Notes: generated by a model not told the origin, from the sequence alone. Counted from the stretch's first letter, positions 16,681 to 25,153 are shown. The stretch is 64,000 nt of DNA from Pseudomonas fulva 12-X (GCF_000213805.1 NC_015556.1:434001-498000); one strand, 5' to 3'. Numbers and translations: made by a program.

Positions 16681-17787
16681 ATGCCGGCCACAAAAAACGT
16701 GAAGAAAAAAGCGGTCACCACCCCTTTGCATCTGCTGCAGCAACTCTCTGGCAGCTTGCTCGAGCACCTCGAAAACGCCTGCTCGCAAGCGCTGGTAGAC
16801 GCCGAGAAGATTCTCGCCAAGCTGGAAAAACAGCGCGGTAGCGCTCAGGAAAAACTGCACAAGGCCCGTGGCAAGCTGCAGTCGGCCGTCGCCGATGGCA
16901 AGGCCAAGGCGCAGTCCAAGGCCAAGGCCGTGGTGGATGAGTTGGAGGGCGCGCTCGATGCGTTGCAGGCCCGCCAGACCGAAACCCGTCAGTACATCGT
17001 GCAGCTCAAGCGCGATGCCCAGGAAAGCCTGAAACTGGCCCAGGGCGTTGGCAAGGTACGTGAGGCAGCCGGCAAGGCACTGTCCAGCCGTGACAAGGCA
17101 CCGGCCAAGCCGGCGGCCGCCAAGGCAGCGGTCAAACCTGGTGCCAAGCCAGCCGCCAAAGCGGCTGCAAAACCTGCTCCGGCCAAGGCTGTAGCTAAGC
17201 CTGCTACCAAACCAACGGCCAAGTCCGCCGCGAAACCGGCTACCGCCAAAACCCCGGCTAAACCGGCTGCAGCTAAACCGGTCGCCAAGAGCGCTGCCAA
17301 GCCAGCCACGCCTAAGGCTGCGGCGAAACCCGCTGCCAAGCCGGCTGCACAGACTGCCGCCAAGCCTGTCGCTAAGACAGCTACGAAGCCCGCCACGGCC
17401 AAGCCCGCAGCCAAAGCCGCAGCGAAGCCTGCAGCCAAACCGGCTACGCAGGCAGCTGCCAAGCCCGCTGCTGCTAAACCTGCGACCAAGGCCGCAGCCA
17501 AACCCGCTGCCAAGCCAGTGAGCAAAGCAGCCGCTAAGCCCGCAGCCCAACCGGCCGCCAAACCTGCAATTGCTGCCAAGCCGGCGGCCAAGGCGGCAGC
17601 CAAACCAGCGGCTAGCAAACCTGCCACCAAGGCTGCGAGCAAGCCGGCTGCAGCCAAGCCAGCCGCAAAGCCTGAAGCCAGAAAGCCTGCTGCTTCCGCC
17701 GCCAGCAAGCCGGCGACCGAGCCAGCCGCTGCCTCGACGCCAGCCGCCAACGCTGCCAATGGCGCAACGCCGCCAGCCAGCAACTGA
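16681..17787 (+). CDS. algP: AlgP (AlgR3), histone H1-like protein with KPAA repeats
   Basis: A 368-residue basic protein. The first about 135 residues are a helical, Lys/Glu-rich coiled-coil-like region (LLQQLSGSLLEHLENACSQ, ILAKLEKQRGSAQEKLHKARGKLQ). From about residue 139 to the end it is an almost pure Lys-Pro-Ala-Ala repeat tail resembling eukaryotic histone H1. AlgP is a nucleoid-associated regulator of alginate genes in P. aeruginosa (352 residues there). The ATG at 16681 has GGAGGCG directly upstream. The repetitive DNA is prone to slippage, and algP deletions are known in the literature. The tail is very like that of PhaF encoded just downstream. Confidence 0.92.
   Translation: MPATKNVKKKAVTTPLHLLQQLSGSLLEHLENACSQALVDAEKILAKLEKQRGSAQEKLHKARGKLQSAVADGKAKAQSKAKAVVDELEGALDALQARQTETRQYIVQLKRDAQESLKLAQGVGKVREAAGKALSSRDKAPAKPAAAKAAVKPGAKPAAKAAAKPAPAKAVAKPATKPTAKSAAKPATAKTPAKPAAAKPVAKSAAKPATPKAAAKPAAKPAAQTAAKPVAKTATKPATAKPAAKAAAKPAAKPATQAAAKPAAAKPATKAAAKPAAKPVSKAAAKPAAQPAAKPAIAAKPAAKAAAKPAASKPATKAASKPAAAKPAAKPEARKPAASAASKPATEPAAASTPAANAANGATPPASN
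17095..17784 (+). repeat. Degenerate KPAA-coding repeat tract in algP
   Basis: About 690 bases encode imperfect tandem copies of a 12-base unit (Lys-Pro-Ala-Ala, occasionally KPAT, KSAA or KTPA). Synonymous variation between units keeps the DNA from being a perfect tandem array, but many runs of 12-20 identical bases recur. One 26-base stretch (17143-17168) is repeated exactly, in the same frame, inside phaF at 19033-19058. Confidence 0.85.
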
Positions 17788-17798
17788 TCGGCTGTCCC

Positions 17799-17878
17799 AA
17801 GCCTGCGAGCCTTGCGCTCGCAGGCTTCGTACGAAGCCTCCCCGTTTCTCCTGAACGCTCCGCGCGATCCTGATCGCG
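17799..17878. promoter_or_regulatory. Nested palindromes between algP and phaI
   Basis: Three perfect inverted repeats lie in this spacer. AAGCCTGCGAGC pairs with GCTCGCAGGCTT (17799-17827, 5-base loop), a likely algP terminator although it lacks a long T-run. An 18-bp palindrome, AGGCTTCGT/ACGAAGCCT (17822-17839), shares six bases with the first. CGCGATC-CT-GATCGCG is at 17863-17878. The last two precede phaI by 92-148 bases and are candidate operators, for example for PhaD. Confidence 0.5.
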
Positions 17879-17969
17879 GCGATTAGTATGCGTTTTCTAG
17901 TTTTGCCCTTTACGGTGCTGATACGCCTGTCTCGCGCAGGCCATCTCCCAAGCTACTGTGAGGTGCACT

Positions 17970-18398
17970 ATGTCCAACGCTACCGTCAGCAAGAAGCCGC
18001 TCGTCTCTACTCGTCGCTCTACTGCCACCGATGAACCCTCGGGAGTCAGAAAGCTGTGGCTCGCCGGTCTGGGCGCCTATGCCAAGGCGGGTCAGGAAGG
18101 GCTGGATTATTTCCACAGCCTGGTGCGCCTCGGGGAGCAGGCGGAACGGCGCGGCCGTGAGCAGGTCAATGAACAGGTCGAGGCGGCCAATGGCCAGATC
18201 GACGAAGCCAGAAGCAGAGTGTCCGTTGTGAAGAACCAGGTGGCCGCCCGAATCGAGAAGATCGAGCAGGCCTTCGACTCACGCGTCGCTGGTGCACTGA
18301 ACCGTCTTGGCATTCCCGCCCGACAGGATATCCAGGCCCTGTCTGCTAAGCTGGATGAGCTGAGCGCGTTGCTCGAGCGTGTCGCGCGTACCCAATAA
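17970..18398 (+). CDS. phaI: PhaI, PHA-granule phasin
   Basis: A 142-residue phasin, a small amphipathic helical protein that coats polyhydroxyalkanoate granules. The conserved phasin segment VRKLWLAGLGAYAKAGQEGLDYF (about 27-50) is followed by a long coiled coil ending LSAKLDELSALLERVARTQ. It is the short paralogue of PhaF: the first about 130 residues of the two align, but PhaI lacks the histone-like tail. The ATG at 17970 has GAGGTG upstream. PhaF starts 10 bases after its stop, so the two form an operon (phaIF), opposite in direction to phaC1ZD, as in other mcl-PHA producers. Confidence 0.92.
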   Translation: MSNATVSKKPLVSTRRSTATDEPSGVRKLWLAGLGAYAKAGQEGLDYFHSLVRLGEQAERRGREQVNEQVEAANGQIDEARSRVSVVKNQVAARIEKIEQAFDSRVAGALNRLGIPARQDIQALSAKLDELSALLERVARTQ

Positions 18399-18408
18399 GG
18401 AGAGCAGG

Positions 18409-19239
18409 ATGGCTGTCAAAAAGAAAACCGAGAAACAGACCAGCTCGTGGATCGGCGAGGTTGAAAAGTACTCGCGGCAGATCTGGTTGGCAGGCCTAGG
18501 CGCTTACTCGAAGGTCAGCAAGGACGGCACCAAGCTGTTCGATACCCTGGTCAAGGATGGCGAAAAGGCCGAGAAAGTCGCCAAGAGCAACGTGGGCAAG
18601 CAGGCCGATGCGGTGAAATCGTCGGTCGACTCGTCCGTCAGCAGCGCCCGTTCGCGTGTCGATGAGGTCAAGGACAAGGCGATCGGCAAGTGGAGCGAAC
18701 TCGAGGAAGCCTTCGACAAGCGTCTCAACAATGCGATCTCGCGACTGGGTGTACCGAGCCGCAACGAGGTCAAGGCGCTCAACGACAAGGTCGATCTGCT
18801 GACCCGTCAACTGGAGACGCTGACCGGCGTTTCCAGCAAGGCAGCTGTCAAGCCTGCGGTGAAAAAGGCCGCGGCCAAGCCGGCGACCAAAGCGTCGACC
18901 CCGAGCAAGGCAGCCAGCACTGCCGCTGCCAAACCCGCCACCAAGCCAGCTACCGCCAAACCCGCAGCGGCCAAGAAGGCGCCGGCCAGCAAGACGGCCG
19001 CAGCCAAACCGGCTACTGCCGCCAAGACCCCGGCCAAGCCAGCCGCCAAAGCGGCTGCCAAGCCAGCGGCTAAGTCGGCAGCCAAACCTGCCGCGAAACC
19101 CGCTACCAAGGCAGTCAGCAAACCGGCAGCGAAGAAGCCTGCTGCGAGCAAGCCCGCCACGACGCCCGCACCGTCCGCAGCAGCGCCAGCTCCGGCAGCA
19201 ACTCCGGCCACCACCGCGCCTACCGGCACGCATTCCTGA
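18409..19239 (+). CDS. phaF: PhaF, phasin with histone H1-like C-terminal tail
   Basis: A 276-residue granule protein that also binds DNA and helps segregate PHA granules at division in P. putida. The N-terminal phasin domain (about 1-145) contains YSRQIWLAGLGAYSKVSKDGTKLFDTL and a leucine-zipper-like segment (VKALNDKVDLLTRQLETL). From about residue 148 on, the tail is Lys/Ala/Pro repeats (KPAA, KPAT, KKPA) binding DNA nonspecifically. The ATG at 18409 has AAGGAGAG upstream. A strong bidirectional terminator follows. Its tail shares amino-acid style and exact DNA runs with algP. Confidence 0.93.
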   Translation: MAVKKKTEKQTSSWIGEVEKYSRQIWLAGLGAYSKVSKDGTKLFDTLVKDGEKAEKVAKSNVGKQADAVKSSVDSSVSSARSRVDEVKDKAIGKWSELEEAFDKRLNNAISRLGVPSRNEVKALNDKVDLLTRQLETLTGVSSKAAVKPAVKKAAAKPATKASTPSKAASTAAAKPATKPATAKPAAAKKAPASKTAAAKPATAAKTPAKPAAKAAAKPAAKSAAKPAAKPATKAVSKPAAKKPAASKPATTPAPSAAAPAPAATPATTAPTGTHS

Positions 19240-19258
19240 GCCGTTAAGTCGCCGCTAC

Positions 19259-19289
19259 AAACGCCCGATCTCGTATCGGGCGTTTTTAT
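19259..19289. terminator. Bidirectional terminator between phaF and phaD
   Basis: An 11-bp stem (AAACGCCCGAT at 19259-19269, loop CTCGT, ATCGGGCGTTT at 19275-19285) is flanked by As on the left and Ts on the right. It can terminate phaIF from the left and the phaC1ZD transcript from the right. The phaD stop codon follows within a few bases. Confidence 0.85.
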
Positions 19290-19290
19290 T

Positions 19291-19914
19291 TCAGCGGGCG
19301 CTTTCCTGCAGATAGCTCAGGGCCAGCAGCTCGGTGGTGTGGCGCGCTTCGTCCTGCAGGTGCGGTGCGACCAGCATCATCACGCGGTAAACCACCAGGC
19401 GGCTGTCGGCCGGCTGGGCGACGATGCGCTGGTAGTCCTGAGCGAACAGCAGGGTCAGCACGATCTGCTCGACCAGTTGCTGCAGGGCTTTCTCTTCGCT
19501 GACCAACAGGTGCTGGGCCTTGAGGCGGGCCAGCAGGCCGGCCAGCGTATGGCGTAGCCTGGCGAGCCAGTGACGCATGCCGGCGGCCAGCTTGGGCAGG
19601 CGCCCGCTGAGGTTGGACAGGTCCTGGAACAGGAAGCGGTAGGCCGACATGCCTTCGGCGATCAGGTGCAGGAACAGCCAGTAATCCTGCGCGTCGAGAT
19701 CCACATCCTCAGGGGGCGTGAGCAGCGGCACCAGCTTGGCCTGAAACTGCTCGAAAAGCGCCAGGGTCAGCGGCTCCTTGCCGTGGAAGTGGTAGTAGAG
19801 ATTGCCCGGGCTGATATCCAGTTCGTTGGCGATTTCCAGGGTCGAGACGTTGGGCTCGCCGCGCTCGTTGAACAGCAGCAGGGTGGCGTTGAGGATACGG
19901 TCCCGGGTTTTCAT
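19291..19914 (-). CDS. phaD: PhaD, TetR-like regulator of PHA genes
   Basis: A 207-residue TetR-family protein. The N-terminal HTH (about 1-50) reads MKTRDRILNATLLLFNERGEPNVSTLEIANELDISPGNLYYHFHGKEPLT, and the helical ligand-binding domain fills the rest. PhaD is an activator of the phaC1 and phaI promoters in P. putida, probably responding to a CoA intermediate of fatty-acid degradation. The ATG at 19912-19914 lies 30 bases after the phaZ stop. In most pseudomonads phaC2 separates phaZ and phaD; here it does not, so PhaD is directly downstream of the depolymerase. Confidence 0.93.
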   Translation of the reverse strand: MKTRDRILNATLLLFNERGEPNVSTLEIANELDISPGNLYYHFHGKEPLTLALFEQFQAKLVPLLTPPEDVDLDAQDYWLFLHLIAEGMSAYRFLFQDLSNLSGRLPKLAAGMRHWLARLRHTLAGLLARLKAQHLLVSEEKALQQLVEQIVLTLLFAQDYQRIVAQPADSRLVVYRVMMLVAPHLQDEARHTTELLALSYLQESAR

Positions 19915-19944
19915 CTGTTCAGCGCGTCCTCGCGCAGGTGGTAT

Positions 19945-20805
19945 TCAGTGCTGCCCACGAGCCGTCACGTTCTGGGGATGCATGATCGCCGGCTGCCGCT
20001 CCTTGGCGAGGAATTTCATGATGATGGGCGCCACCACCTCGGCGCGGGTAACCAGAAACAGGTGGCCGTCGTCGATCACGTGCAGTTCGGAGTTGGGTAT
20101 GCGCCAGGCCAGCAGGCGCATGTTGAGCAGCGGGATGATCGGGTCATCGTCGCCGGCCAGCACCAGCGTTGGCTGACGGATCTTGTGCAGCCAGTGAATG
20201 CTCGTCCAGCCCATGCCGGCGAACAGCTGCCAGTAGTAGCCGAGCTTGCCGCCCGAGCGCACCTTGCTGGCGTGGGAGAGGGCGAGCTTGGGATCGCGGC
20301 GGAAGGCGCCGCCGTAGATATCGGCGGCGATATGCACGCCATATGAGGGCTGCAGGTAGCGGCGCGGGCTGGCCATGCGCCAGAGCACCTTGGGCTTGCC
20401 CGGAATCATCACCGCGCCTGCCGAAGTCGCAGCCAGCACCAGTTTCTTGCAACGTTCCGGATAGTCGCGGGCGAACTGCTGGGCCAGGGCGCCGCCCCAG
20501 GACACGCCGATGGCGTTGACCTGGCCGTAGTCCAGGTAATCGAGCATGCGCGCCGCCAGCTTGGCCAGGCCGGGAAAGCGATAGGGGATGCTTGGCGTGG
20601 AGGAGCCGCCGACGCCCGGCACATCGAATGCGATGATTTCCTGGTCCTTGTCCAGAGCGTTGACGAAGGGCATCACCAGTTCCAGGTTGGCGCCGATGCC
20701 GTTGAAGATCAGCAGTGGCACCCTGTCCGGGCTGCCGGGGCGCACGGCGGTGCGGATCGTCTGCTGATCCAGCACGATGGTGCGAAACACGAAGGCTGAT
20801 GACAT
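19945..20805 (-). CDS. phaZ: PhaZ, intracellular medium-chain-length PHA depolymerase
   Basis: A 286-residue alpha/beta hydrolase that degrades stored mcl-PHA on the granule. The nucleophile Ser102 sits in the GVSWGGA lipase-box elbow. The oxyanion region LLIFNGIGANLELVMPF is at about 31-47, and the acid and histidine are in LAGDDDPIIPL and VIDDGHLFLV. The ATG at 20803-20805 gives the expected N-terminus and a length close to P. oleovorans PhaZ (283). It lies 30 bases after phaC1 on the same strand, in one operon, allowing coordinated synthesis and turnover. Confidence 0.94.
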   Translation of the reverse strand: MSSAFVFRTIVLDQQTIRTAVRPGSPDRVPLLIFNGIGANLELVMPFVNALDKDQEIIAFDVPGVGGSSTPSIPYRFPGLAKLAARMLDYLDYGQVNAIGVSWGGALAQQFARDYPERCKKLVLAATSAGAVMIPGKPKVLWRMASPRRYLQPSYGVHIAADIYGGAFRRDPKLALSHASKVRSGGKLGYYWQLFAGMGWTSIHWLHKIRQPTLVLAGDDDPIIPLLNMRLLAWRIPNSELHVIDDGHLFLVTRAEVVAPIIMKFLAKERQPAIMHPQNVTARGQH

Positions 20806-20835
20806 GTGGCGCCCCTGTCGGTTGTCGTCGCGCGC

Positions 20836-22515
20836 TTAGCGCTCGTGCACGTAGGTGCCCGGTGCCGCCTCGGCCGCCGGGTAGCGCTTGTTGCCTAGCT
20901 TGGCGGGCGCCTTCTTGCTCTCCCCGGAGCGCGTGGTCAGCCATTTCTGCCAGTGCAGCCACCAGGAATCGGCGTGCTTGGTGGCGTCCTCCTGCCAGGC
21001 CTTCGGATCGGCCGGCATCTCGGGGTTGGTCATGTAGCGTGCCTTGGGGTTGCCCGGCGGGTTGAGGATGCTCTGGATGTGCCCGCTGCTGGACAGCACG
21101 AACTCGCACTGGCCGCCGAACAGCCGCGCCGACTTGTAGCAGGACGTCCAGGGCGTGATGTGGTCGTTGCTGCCGGCCACCACGTAGTAGTCACAGGTGA
21201 CCTGACTGAGGTCGATGGGCGTGCCGCAGACTTCCAGCGCGCCTGCGCGGGTCAGTGGGTTGGTCTGGAACATCTCGATGAACTCGCCGTGCAAGGCGGC
21301 GGGCAGGCGGGTGGTGTCGTTGTTCCAGTAAAGAATGTCGAACACCGGCGGCTCGTTGCCGAGCAGGTAGTTGTTGACCCAGTAATTCCAGATCAGGTCG
21401 TTGGGGCGCATCCAGGCGAACACCTTGGCCATGTCGCTGCCTTCCAGCACACCGGCCTGGTAGGAACGGCGTTTGGCCGCTTCCAGGGTCTGCTCGTCGG
21501 CGAACAGCGCGTACTGGCTGTCCAGCTGAGTATCCAGCACGCTGACCAGCAGCGTCTGGGCATGCACTTTCTGTTCGCCGATGGCTGCGTAGTGGCCGAG
21601 CAGCGAGGCGGTGGTGGCGCCGCCGGAGCAGGCGCCGAGTACGTTCACATCAGCACTGCCGGTGATCGCGCAGACTACCTCAACGGCCTTCTTGAGCGCC
21701 TCGATATAGGTCGACAGGCCCCATTCGCGCTGGGCCTTGGTCGGGTTGCGCCAGCTGACGATGAAGGTCTGCACCTGGCTGCGCAACAGAAAGCGCGCCA
21801 GGCTTTTTTCCGGCGACAAATCGAATACGTAGTACTTGTTGATCTGTGGCGGCACCACCAGCAGCGGGCGTTTGTAGACCTGCTCGGTGACCGGCGTGTA
21901 CTGGATCAGCTCCAGCACCTCGTTGCGAAACACCACGGCGCCTTCGGTGGTGGCCAGGTTGCGGCCCACTTCGAAGGCCTTCATGTCCACCTGGCTGGGC
22001 ATGCCACCGTTGTTCAGCAGATCCTTGGCCATGTGCGAAAGGCCATCGAGCAGACTCTTGCCGCCGGTGTCGAAGATCCGTTTGAGCGCTGCCGGGTTGG
22101 CCAGGCTGTTGCTCGGCGCCATCGCCTCGGTCAGCAGGTTGATGATGAAGTGGCCGCGGCTGACGTCTTGCTCGGACAGCGAGCTGTGCTCGACCCAGTC
22201 GTGCAGTTCCTGGCGCCAGGCCAAATAGGTTTGCAGGTAGCGACGGTAGAGCGGGTTCTGGCTCCAGGCCGGGTCGTTGAAGCGGCGATCGTTTTCGTCG
22301 GGTTGCAGCTTGGACTGGCCGAGCAGCACGTTCTTCAGCTCCAGGCCGAAGTGGGCGGCATGCCGGGCGCTGTGCAGCGGCTGGCGCATGGCCTGGGTCA
22401 GTACCAGTCGGGCGGAAGTCAGCAGATCCCTGCCGCGTATACCGATGACCGGGTTGATCCCCATGGTGCTCTTGGTGGGCTTGTATTTCAGGTCATCGTT
22501 CTGCTTTTCACTCAT
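20836..22515 (-). CDS. phaC1: PhaC1, class II PHA synthase
   Basis: A 559-residue class II (medium-chain-length) poly(3-hydroxyalkanoate) synthase polymerising 3-hydroxyacyl-CoA on granules. The lipase-like box GACSGG holds the catalytic Cys296. FDLSPEKSLARFLLRSQ, SWRNPTKAQREWGLSTYI and GSNDHITPWTSCY (acid residue) and SSSGHIQSILNPPGNPKA (general-base His) are all intact. The protein ends PGTYVHER, as in PhaC1 rather than PhaC2. The ATG at 22513-22515 with GGGAG 8 bases upstream gives exactly the P. oleovorans PhaC1 length; a TTG two codons earlier is less likely. It appears to be the only synthase in this locus. Confidence 0.96.
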   Translation of the reverse strand: MSEKQNDDLKYKPTKSTMGINPVIGIRGRDLLTSARLVLTQAMRQPLHSARHAAHFGLELKNVLLGQSKLQPDENDRRFNDPAWSQNPLYRRYLQTYLAWRQELHDWVEHSSLSEQDVSRGHFIINLLTEAMAPSNSLANPAALKRIFDTGGKSLLDGLSHMAKDLLNNGGMPSQVDMKAFEVGRNLATTEGAVVFRNEVLELIQYTPVTEQVYKRPLLVVPPQINKYYVFDLSPEKSLARFLLRSQVQTFIVSWRNPTKAQREWGLSTYIEALKKAVEVVCAITGSADVNVLGACSGGATTASLLGHYAAIGEQKVHAQTLLVSVLDTQLDSQYALFADEQTLEAAKRRSYQAGVLEGSDMAKVFAWMRPNDLIWNYWVNNYLLGNEPPVFDILYWNNDTTRLPAALHGEFIEMFQTNPLTRAGALEVCGTPIDLSQVTCDYYVVAGSNDHITPWTSCYKSARLFGGQCEFVLSSSGHIQSILNPPGNPKARYMTNPEMPADPKAWQEDATKHADSWWLHWQKWLTTRSGESKKAPAKLGNKRYPAAEAAPGTYVHER

Positions 22516-22723
22516 CGACAACGCTCCCTTTGCCCGCGCAGGCAGCCATTGGCTTTAGCCATGACGTCGATCCTGGCGAGGCTTGCGATTGGCAGTGGTA
22601 GTGGCGCTTGCGGCATCCAGAGGATGGCGGGTGAACCTGAAGTGCTCTGGTTACCCGAGTTTAGACGCTAGCGCAAGATCGGCCAGGTGGGAGCGAGGTA
22701 GGGAATCGACGATCTGAACGGCG

Positions 22724-23095
22724 TCAGAGCATCAGGCGTACGACCGACTCGTTCGGGTCGCGGGACTGACCGGCGGCGGCCAGGGCGTCCAGATAGTCAC
22801 GCCAGAGTTCGTCCTGGCGCAGGGCCAGTTGGTAGAGGTAATCCCAGCTGAACAGGCCGCTGTCGTGGCCGTCGTCGAAGGTCAGCTTGAGGGCGTAGTT
22901 GCCGGCGGGCTCGATGCCAATCAAGGCGACATTCATCTTGCCGGTTTGCAGAATCGGTTTGCCGTGGCCCTGCACTTCGGCCGAGGGTGAATGCACGCGC
23001 AGATACTCGGCGGGCAGCCGGTAGCTCTCGCTGCCGTAATGCAGTTCCAGAATGCGCGAGGCCTTGTGCAGCTTGATCGAAGTGGGGATGAGCAC
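22724..23095 (-). CDS. DUF971-domain protein
   Basis: A 123-residue protein of the DUF971 family (fold shared with the N-terminal domain of gamma-butyrobetaine hydroxylase), unknown function, some members linked to iron-sulphur proteins. Family features are SIKLHKASRILELHYGSESYRLPAEYLRVHSPSAEV and the C-terminal FDDGHDSGLFSWDYLYQLA. The start is a GTG at 23095 with GGAG upstream. It follows hslU by about 60 bases across a hairpin, and precedes the phaC1 locus, matching the hslVU-DUF971-phaC1 order of Pseudomonas. Conservation of this position is the only functional hint. Confidence 0.85.
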   Translation of the reverse strand: MLIPTSIKLHKASRILELHYGSESYRLPAEYLRVHSPSAEVQGHGKPILQTGKMNVALIGIEPAGNYALKLTFDDGHDSGLFSWDYLYQLALRQDELWRDYLDALAAAGQSRDPNESVVRLML

Positions 23096-23120
23096 GACGG
23101 GCTCCAGGCGGGCTGAAAGA

Positions 23121-23148
23121 CTGCACGGCGCCAGGCGGCGCCGTGCAG
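23121..23148 (-). terminator. Hairpin after hslU, possible terminator
   Basis: A perfect 12-bp stem (CTGCACGGCGCC at 23121-23132, loop AGGC, GGCGCCGTGCAG at 23137-23148) sits between hslU and the DUF971 gene. On the minus strand it is followed by TCTTTC, a poor T-run, so termination may be partial. Confidence 0.5.
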
Positions 23149-23157
23149 GTCAGGCTA

Positions 23158-24498
23158 TCAGAGAATGTAGCGCGACAGGTCTTCGTCCTGGGCCAATTCG
23201 CCCAGGTGGCTGTTCACGTAGGCGGCGTCGATGCGAATGATCTCGCCGCCCTGCTGGCCGGCGAGGTCGGCCGCGCTGAACGACACCTCTTCGAGCAGGC
23301 GCTCGAGCAGGGTGTGCAGGCGACGGGCCCCGATGTTCTCGGTCTTCTCGTTGACCTGCCAGGCGATCTCGGCGATGCGCTTGATACCCTCGTCGACGAA
23401 CTCCACGCCCAGGCCCTCGGTCTGCAGCAACGCCACGTACTGCTCGGTGAGCGAGGCGTGGGGTTCGCTGAGGATGCGCTCGAAGTCCTCTGGGCTGAGC
23501 GCCTTGAGCTCGACGCGGATCGGCAGGCGACCCTGCAGTTCGGGCACCAGGTCGCTCGGCTTGCTGAGGTGGAAGGCACCCGAGGCGATGAACAGGATAT
23601 GGTCGGTCTTGACCATGCCCAGCTTGGTGTTGACGGTGCAGCCTTCGATCAGTGGCAGCAGGTCGCGCTGCACGCCTTCGCGGGACACGTCGGCGCCGCC
23701 GGCATTGGCGCGCTTGGCGACCTTGTCGATCTCGTCGATGAACACGATGCCGTGCTGCTCGACGGCTTCCAGAGCCTTGGCCTTGAGTTCTTCCTCGTTG
23801 ACCAGGCGACCGGCTTCCTCGTCACGCACCAGCTTCAGGGCGTCCTTGACCTTGAGCTTGCGGCTCTTCTTCTTGCCCTTGCCCATGTTGGAGAACAGAT
23901 TCTGCAACTGGCTGGTCATTTCCTCCATGCCGGGCGGGGTCATGATCTCGATGCCGGCGGGGCTGTCGGCCACTTCGATATCGATTTCCTTGTCGTCCAG
24001 CTGGCCTTCGCGCAGGCGCTTGCGGAACAGCTGACGAGTGTTGGAATCGCCATTCGGCGCGGCTTCTTCGGCGAAGCCGGTGCGTGCCGGTGGCAGCAGG
24101 GCGTCGAGGATGCGGTCTTCGGCGGCGTCTTCGGCGCGGTGACGCACGCGGATGATTTCCTGCTCGCGCAGCATCTTCAGGGCGGCATCAGCGAGGTCAC
24201 GGATGATCGACTCGACATCGCGGCCGACGTAGCCGACCTCGGTGAACTTGGTGGCTTCGACCTTGAGGAACGGAGCGTTGGCCAGCTTGGCCAGACGACG
24301 GGCGATCTCGGTCTTGCCGACGCCGGTCGGGCCGATCATCAGGATGTTCTTCGGCGTGACCTCGGCGCGCAGTTCGGCCGGCAGCTGCATGCGCCGCCAG
24401 CGGTTGCGCAGGGCGATGGCCACGGCGCGCTTGGCGTCGTCCTGGCCGATGATGTGGCGGTTGAGTTCGTGAACGATCTCGCGGGGTGTCATGGACAT
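23158..24498 (-). CDS. hslU: HslU, AAA+ unfoldase of the HslUV protease
   Basis: A 446-residue ClpX/HslU-family ATPase that unfolds substrates and feeds them to HslV. Walker A is GPTGVGKT at 56-63; [17 protein letters not shown] (about 87-103) contains the pore loop GYVG. The inserted I domain (about 110-240) ends in the [12 protein letters not shown] segment. Walker B is IVFIDEIDK, sensor regions are [13 protein letters not shown] and [18 protein letters not shown], and the C-terminus LSRYIL docks into HslV. The ATG at 24496-24498 with GGAG upstream is used; a second ATG is two codons later. It follows hslV by 24 bases in one operon. Confidence 0.97.
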   Translation of the reverse strand: MSMTPREIVHELNRHIIGQDDAKRAVAIALRNRWRRMQLPAELRAEVTPKNILMIGPTGVGKTEIARRLAKLANAPFLKVEATKFTEVGYVGRDVESIIRDLADAALKMLREQEIIRVRHRAEDAAEDRILDALLPPARTGFAEEAAPNGDSNTRQLFRKRLREGQLDDKEIDIEVADSPAGIEIMTPPGMEEMTSQLQNLFSNMGKGKKKSRKLKVKDALKLVRDEEAGRLVNEEELKAKALEAVEQHGIVFIDEIDKVAKRANAGGADVSREGVQRDLLPLIEGCTVNTKLGMVKTDHILFIASGAFHLSKPSDLVPELQGRLPIRVELKALSPEDFERILSEPHASLTEQYVALLQTEGLGVEFVDEGIKRIAEIAWQVNEKTENIGARRLHTLLERLLEEVSFSAADLAGQQGGEIIRIDAAYVNSHLGELAQDEDLSRYIL

Positions 24499-24522
24499 GA
24501 GCGGGCTCCGATCCGGACTGGC

Positions 24523-25059
24523 TTAGACAGCCGAGTCCAGCTCCTCGATGGTCAGGTTCTGGTTGGTGAACACGCAGATCGAGCCGGCGATGTTCAGCGC
24601 GGTTTCGGCGATCTCGCGGGCGCCCAGGTCGTCGCCGCCTTTCTGCAGCAGCGCCAGGGCTGCGGCCTGGGCGAAGCCGCCACCGGAACCCATGGCGATC
24701 AGGCCGTGCTCGGGTTCGACCACGTCACCGTTGCCGGTGATGATCAGCGAGGCGTCCTTGTTGGCCACGGCGAGCATGGCTTCCAGGCGGCTGAGGGAAC
24801 GATCGGTACGCCAGTCCTTGGCCAGTTCGACGGCGGCGCGCACCAGATGGCCCTGGTGCTTCTCGAGTTGCGCCTCGAAACGCTCGAACAGGGTGAAGGC
24901 GTCGGCAGTGGCACCGGCGAAACCGGCGATCACTTGGCCGTGGTAAAGGCGACGAACCTTCTTGGCGTTGCCTTTCATCACGGTGTTGCCGAGCGAAACC
25001 TGGCCGTCGCCACCCATGACGACTTTGCCATGGCGGCGGACTGAAACGATGGTGGTCAA
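24523..25059 (-). CDS. hslV: HslV, peptidase subunit of the HslUV protease
   Basis: A 178-residue proteasome-beta-like threonine protease forming a double hexamer capped by HslU. After removal of the initiator Met, Thr2 ([20 protein letters not shown]) is the nucleophile; the catalytic Lys (about 34) lies in NAKKVRRLY, and [16 protein letters not shown] is the family's C-terminal motif. The initiation codon is TTG at 25059, fixed by the requirement for the MTT N-terminus and a GGAG 8 bases upstream. A weak start may hold down synthesis relative to hslU, but that is inference. It is in a minus-strand run argS-SPOR-hslVU. Confidence 0.96.
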   Translation of the reverse strand: MTTIVSVRRHGKVVMGGDGQVSLGNTVMKGNAKKVRRLYHGQVIAGFAGATADAFTLFERFEAQLEKHQGHLVRAAVELAKDWRTDRSLSRLEAMLAVANKDASLIITGNGDVVEPEHGLIAMGSGGGFAQAAALALLQKGGDDLGAREIAETALNIAGSICVFTNQNLTIEELDSAV

Positions 25060-25113
25060 GGGAGAGTCTCCACGCTGCGGGGCGAAATGGCCCTGATGAA
25101 AACTCAGATGGGG

Positions 25114-25144
25114 GCCCGCCGCGGTTTTTCAACCGGCGGCGGGC
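25114..25144 (-). terminator. GC-rich hairpin between the SPOR gene and hslV
   Basis: GCCCGCCGC (25114-25122) pairs with GCGGCGGGC (25136-25144), overlapping the region after the SPOR-protein stop and before hslV. There is no T-run on the minus strand, so it may be a weak terminator or a 5' mRNA structure ahead of hslV. Confidence 0.35.
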
Positions 25145-25153
25145 GAAAGACGA

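Noticed and set aside
17095..17784. Dense repeats that could suggest a CRISPR array
   Set aside because: The 12-base units code in frame for Lys-Pro-Ala-Ala; there are no spacers or cas genes.
23143..25044. 633-codon frame antisense to hslU and hslV
   Set aside because: A mirror of the HslUV coding frames caused by GC-rich third positions.
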